From assembly GCA_964454575.1 (NCBI GenBank), contig CAYVTG010000040.1:1-16806 (forward strand): a DNA stretch of 16,806 nucleotides. The letters are read 5' to 3'. Below, piece by piece: positions 14,946 through 16,806 of the stretch (positions are counted from its first letter, which is position 1; the number at the start of each line of letters is the position of its first letter). The notes beneath the pieces are model-generated. The model was not told where the DNA came from, did no database searches, and saw nothing but the letters and a program-made list of their open reading frames with translations. The DNA comes from Haladaptatiplasma sp964454575 (GTDB lineage Archaea > Thermoplasmatota > Thermoplasmata > Halarchaeoplasmatales > Halarchaeoplasmataceae). Made by a program: the position numbers and the translations under genes.

Positions 14946-14972
14946 CTAAGAAAAACACGAAATTTTTCTTAG
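14946..14972 (-). terminator. Perfect 10-bp T-rich hairpin at the 3' end of the broken tRNA copy
   Basis: CTAAGAAAAA and TTTTTCTTAG form a 10-bp stem with a 7-nt loop. Its right arm overlaps the last three positions of the broken tRNA-Ala (14970-14972). Read on the minus strand it ends with a U-run, so it could terminate transcription of that copy. It has no counterpart after the intact tRNA. Confidence 0.5.
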
Positions 14973-15090
14973 ACCCAGCGGGACGAGGGAATTTGCAAAA
15001 ATTCCCGAGTTTGGGGAACCTGTTCCCCATGATTTGAACCCGCGGCCTCTACCATGCCAAGGTAGCGATCTTCCACTGATCTATGGGCCC
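14970..15090 (-). pseudogene. Interrupted second copy of tRNA-Ala(GGC)
   Basis: The 72 tRNA positions match the copy at 14764-14835 except at position 72, where C has become T (giving a G1-U72 pair). A 49-nt insertion (14984-15032) lies at the border of the T-loop and the 3' T-stem. Anticodon, D-arm and acceptor stem are otherwise unchanged. It is either a pseudogene or a gene with a non-canonical intron. I could not draw a clean bulge-helix-bulge at the junctions, so pseudogene is favoured. The near-perfect match of the rest means that the event is young or that sequence is kept by gene conversion. Confidence 0.75.
14984..15032. repeat. 49-nt double-hairpin insertion in the tRNA T-loop
   Basis: The insertion contains two back-to-back palindromes: GGGAATTT-GCAA-AAATTCCC (14987-15006) and TGGGGAAC-CT-GTTCCCCA (15012-15029). 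Its ends can be placed at three neighbouring positions because of shared flanking bases. No target duplication longer than those 1-2 bases is seen. Confidence 0.85.
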
Positions 15091-15113
15091 GAATGAGCCG
15101 TTGCGAATGAGGG
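15091..15113. repeat. 23-bp tRNA leader repeat, copy 2
   Basis: Identical to 14838-14860, but it touches the tRNA directly; the two extra bases found in copy 1 are absent. A GTACATA word begins at its last base, where copy 1 has a further 16 nt before the same word. Confidence 0.9.
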
Positions 15114-15174
15114 TACATAGAGAGGAGGAATTTTCGTAGGAAATTCCTGCGTTCTATGGGCCCTTTGTACATAG
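15113..15174. repeat. Third tRNA-Ala remnant with hairpin between GTACATAG repeats
   Basis: GTACATAG occurs at 15113-15120 and 15167-15174. Between them are a hairpin (AGGAATTT at 15126-15133, AAATTCCT at 15141-15148) and TCTATGGGCCC at 15153-15163, which equals the first 11 nt of the tRNA read on the minus strand. It looks like a tRNA copy reduced to its 5' end. Confidence 0.65.
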
Positions 15175-15278
15175 ACATATTGTGCTCGTGGCTTGTTGTA
15201 ATAGCTTCCGGTATTTAATACATATGTATAAGCGTTTTGTATGTTGGAGGGTTAAAACGATCAAAGTCGCACAACTAT
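15175..15278. other. Gene-free spacer with a 12-bp palindrome
   Basis: No gene is seen. The perfect palindrome ATACATATGTAT at 15218-15229 could be an operator or part of an AT-rich promoter on either strand. Nothing else stands out. Confidence 0.4.
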
Positions 15279-15285
15279 TTTATAA
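15279..15285 (+). promoter_or_regulatory. TATA-like box for sucC
   Basis: TTTATAA lies 44-50 nt before the sucC ATG, predicting a leader of roughly 20 nt that would hold the weak ribosome-binding site GTGATG. Confidence 0.5.
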
Positions 15286-15328
15286 CACCTGTTTATCACA
15301 ACATACACTTTAGGAATCGTGATGTAAT

Positions 15329-16426
15329 ATGAAACTCCAGGAATATGAAGCCGCAGGAATATTCGATGAATACGGGATATCCGTAGCCAAAGGATATGTG
15401 ATAAAAGACCCGAAAGAGATAAAAGAAGTGGACAAACCGATTGTCTTGAAGTCCCAGGTAACAGTGGGGAAAAGAGGTAAGTCCGGAGGGATCCTATTCG
15501 CCGAAAGCCGAGACGAGGCAATTGAGAAGTCCAAGAAACTCTTTGGGATGCAGATCCAGGGTCTAGACGTAAACGAAATACTGGTGGTAGAAAAAGCAGA
15601 GATAATCAAAGAATACTACATAGGCGTAGTTATGGACAGAGAATCCGGTCGAGCGACTTTGATAATGACCTCCGAAGGAGGTGTCAACATAGAGGAATTA
15701 GCAGCTAACAGCCCTGAGAAGATAGCTAAAAAACGCATCGATCCTTTGATAGGTATACAGCCCTTCGATGCACTGTATCTAGCAGAGAAGATAGGTTTGG
15801 AGGGCAAGGAAAAAAAAGAGATGGTCAAGATAGCCACAAAGATTTACTCCGCCTTCGAAGATTACGATTCCGAACTGGCGGAGATCAATCCGATCGTATC
15901 AACGCCTGATGGACTATTAGCAATAGATGCAGTTTTCAATATCGACAACAATGCACTTTACAGACAAAAATTCGACCGTAAGAAGAGTCAAACTGTAACT
16001 GAGAGAGAAAAATTAGCCGACGACTACGACCTGGCTTATGTAGACCTGGATGGAGATATAGGCATCATCGGAAGCGGTGCGGGACTGGTCATGGCCACCC
16101 TGGATGCTGTTGCAGAGTTCGGCGGCTCCGCCTCATGTTTCCTTGATCTCGGTGGCGGCGCCGGTACCGAAGATATGCTTCACGCTCTGGAGATAATCGG
16201 TATGAAGGAAGGTGTTCGCTCCATGTATCTGAACATCTTTGGCGGTATAACCAAGTGCGACGAGATAGCTCAAGGCATAATAGACTTCAACCCTAAGATT
16301 CCGACTGTAGTTAGAATGTTGGGCACCAATGAAGACAAAGCAAAAGAGATGCTCAGGGAAGCAGGCTACGAGACCGTTGATGATATGGAAGAAGGGGCTA
16401 AGAAAGCGGTTGAGATAAGGGAGTGA
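15329..16426 (+). CDS. sucC: Succinate-CoA ligase (ADP-forming) beta subunit
   Basis: A 365-residue subunit of the TCA-cycle enzyme that interconverts succinyl-CoA and succinate with nucleotide phosphorylation; it works in the cytoplasm as a complex with SucD. The N-terminal ATP-grasp domain starts MKLQEYEAAGIFDEYGI and contains the lid motif SQVTVGKRGKSGGI and the metal-site sequence ELAEINPIV. The C-terminal ligase domain has CFLDLGGGAGTEDMLHALEI and the phosphate-loop motif NIFGGITKCDEIAQGI. The length is near the low end of the family and both domains are whole. The sucD gene, which often follows directly, is replaced here by a trmO-like gene after 3 nt; SucD must be encoded elsewhere or beyond the window. 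Confidence 0.94.
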   Translation: MKLQEYEAAGIFDEYGISVAKGYVIKDPKEIKEVDKPIVLKSQVTVGKRGKSGGILFAESRDEAIEKSKKLFGMQIQGLDVNEILVVEKAEIIKEYYIGVVMDRESGRATLIMTSEGGVNIEELAANSPEKIAKKRIDPLIGIQPFDALYLAEKIGLEGKEKKEMVKIATKIYSAFEDYDSELAEINPIVSTPDGLLAIDAVFNIDNNALYRQKFDRKKSQTVTEREKLADDYDLAYVDLDGDIGIIGSGAGLVMATLDAVAEFGGSASCFLDLGGGAGTEDMLHALEIIGMKEGVRSMYLNIFGGITKCDEIAQGIIDFNPKIPTVVRMLGTNEDKAKEMLREAGYETVDDMEEGAKKAVEIRE

Positions 16427-16429
16427 ACG

Positions 16430-16806
16430 ATGGACCCGGAACGGTTTGAAGTGGTTGAGATCGGACGGATCGAAAACGATTACACGGACGAAATACCCAG
16501 GGATTACAGAGAACGTTTATCGCATATCAAAATACATGATGAATACAGCGATGCACTCCTTGGTATCCAAGAACATTCTCATATCGTTGTTGTATCTTGG
16601 TTTCATAGGAGTGAAAGGACCGTAAAACAGGTCCACCCTATGAAGAACAAAGACAATCCTCTGACAGGTGTTTTTGCAACCCGTTCTCCCGTGCGTCCCA
16701 ATCCGATAGCCATCACCGTGGGTGAATTGATAAAACGAGAAGGAAATTTACTCACAGTGAAAGGACTGGATTTTTTCAATGAAACACCGGTCATCGACAT
16801 AAAATC
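16430..16806 (+). CDS. trmO: TrmO-like tRNA (adenine-N6) methyltransferase, cut by window edge
   Basis: The first 125 residues are in the window. The opening FEVVEIGRIENDY, the middle HSHIVVVSWFHRSER and the signature GVFATRSPVRPNPIAITV are those of the TsaA/YaeB/TrmO family. Bacterial TrmO N6-methylates t6A37 in tRNA-Thr using SAM; the specificity of archaeal members is less certain. The protein is a beta-barrel SAM enzyme, normally about 130-160 residues in the archaeal form, so little is missing. GGGAGTGA at 16419-16426 lies across the sucC stop and serves as ribosome-binding site, so the gene is translated from the sucC transcript. Confidence 0.88.
   Translation, partial: MDPERFEVVEIGRIENDYTDEIPRDYRERLSHIKIHDEYSDALLGIQEHSHIVVVSWFHRSERTVKQVHPMKNKDNPLTGVFATRSPVRPNPIAITVGELIKREGNLLTVKGLDFFNETPVIDIK

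Noticed and set aside
14970..15090. Canonical archaeal tRNA intron in the second tRNA-Ala copy
   Set aside because: The exon ends do not pair with the insertion to give a convincing bulge-helix-bulge; the insertion is made of two self-contained hairpins. Kept only as an alternative to pseudogene.
14700..15174. CRISPR array
   Set aside because: The repeats are tRNA pieces and unlike palindromes with unequal spacing; there are no regular repeat-spacer units and no cas genes.

Overview
The window is archaeal. It carries the RNase P protein Rnp2/Pop5, the rRNA-maturation nuclease Nob1, an uncharacterised archaeal-type radical SAM protein (COG1031-like), a tRNA-Ala(GGC) gene without an encoded CCA end, and TATA-like boxes about 26-35 nt upstream of several start codons. 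A euryarchaeal, probably Thermoplasmatota-like, lineage is my inference from gene content and style; no marker here fixes the taxon. No integrase, transposase, CRISPR array or rRNA was seen.

Left part (1-4208, minus strand): a TPR protein cut by the window edge; an ABC-2 type exporter pair (ATPase then permease, overlapping by 4 nt); and a secreted, C-terminally anchored PQQ-like beta-propeller protein. An 87-bp divergent promoter region separates these from the next block.

Centre (4209-10892, plus strand): a membrane-associated MoxR/DUF58 locus in the order DUF4129 membrane protein, a two-TM protein, MoxR AAA+ ATPase, DUF58 protein, and a polytopic membrane protein. It is split by about 2.1 kb of foreign-looking DNA (5671-7805) with a UPF0175-like antitoxin gene, a 27-codon stub coupled to it, and a divergently placed AAA_14/DUF4143 ATPase. 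The 3' third to half of the two-TM gene is present on both sides of the insert as diverged paralogues. Both copies end in the same perfect 30-bp sequence, which also carries the ribosome-binding and start region of moxR. A TATA-like box at the right edge of the insert could have restored moxR transcription.

Right-centre (10893-14577): rnp2 with a translationally close radical SAM/HhH gene; a convergent gamma-carbonic-anhydrase-like gene on the minus strand; nob1; and a DUF998-type membrane protein. This is mostly information-processing housekeeping.

Right (14578-16806): an approximately 750-bp gene-poor stretch with an intact tRNA-Ala(GGC), a second tRNA-Ala copy broken in the T-loop by a 49-nt double-hairpin insertion, and a third 11-nt remnant of the tRNA 5' end. 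These are interspersed with short AT-rich palindromes. After it come sucC (succinate-CoA ligase beta subunit) and, three bases later, the start of a TrmO-like tRNA methyltransferase gene that runs off the window; sucD does not follow sucC directly.
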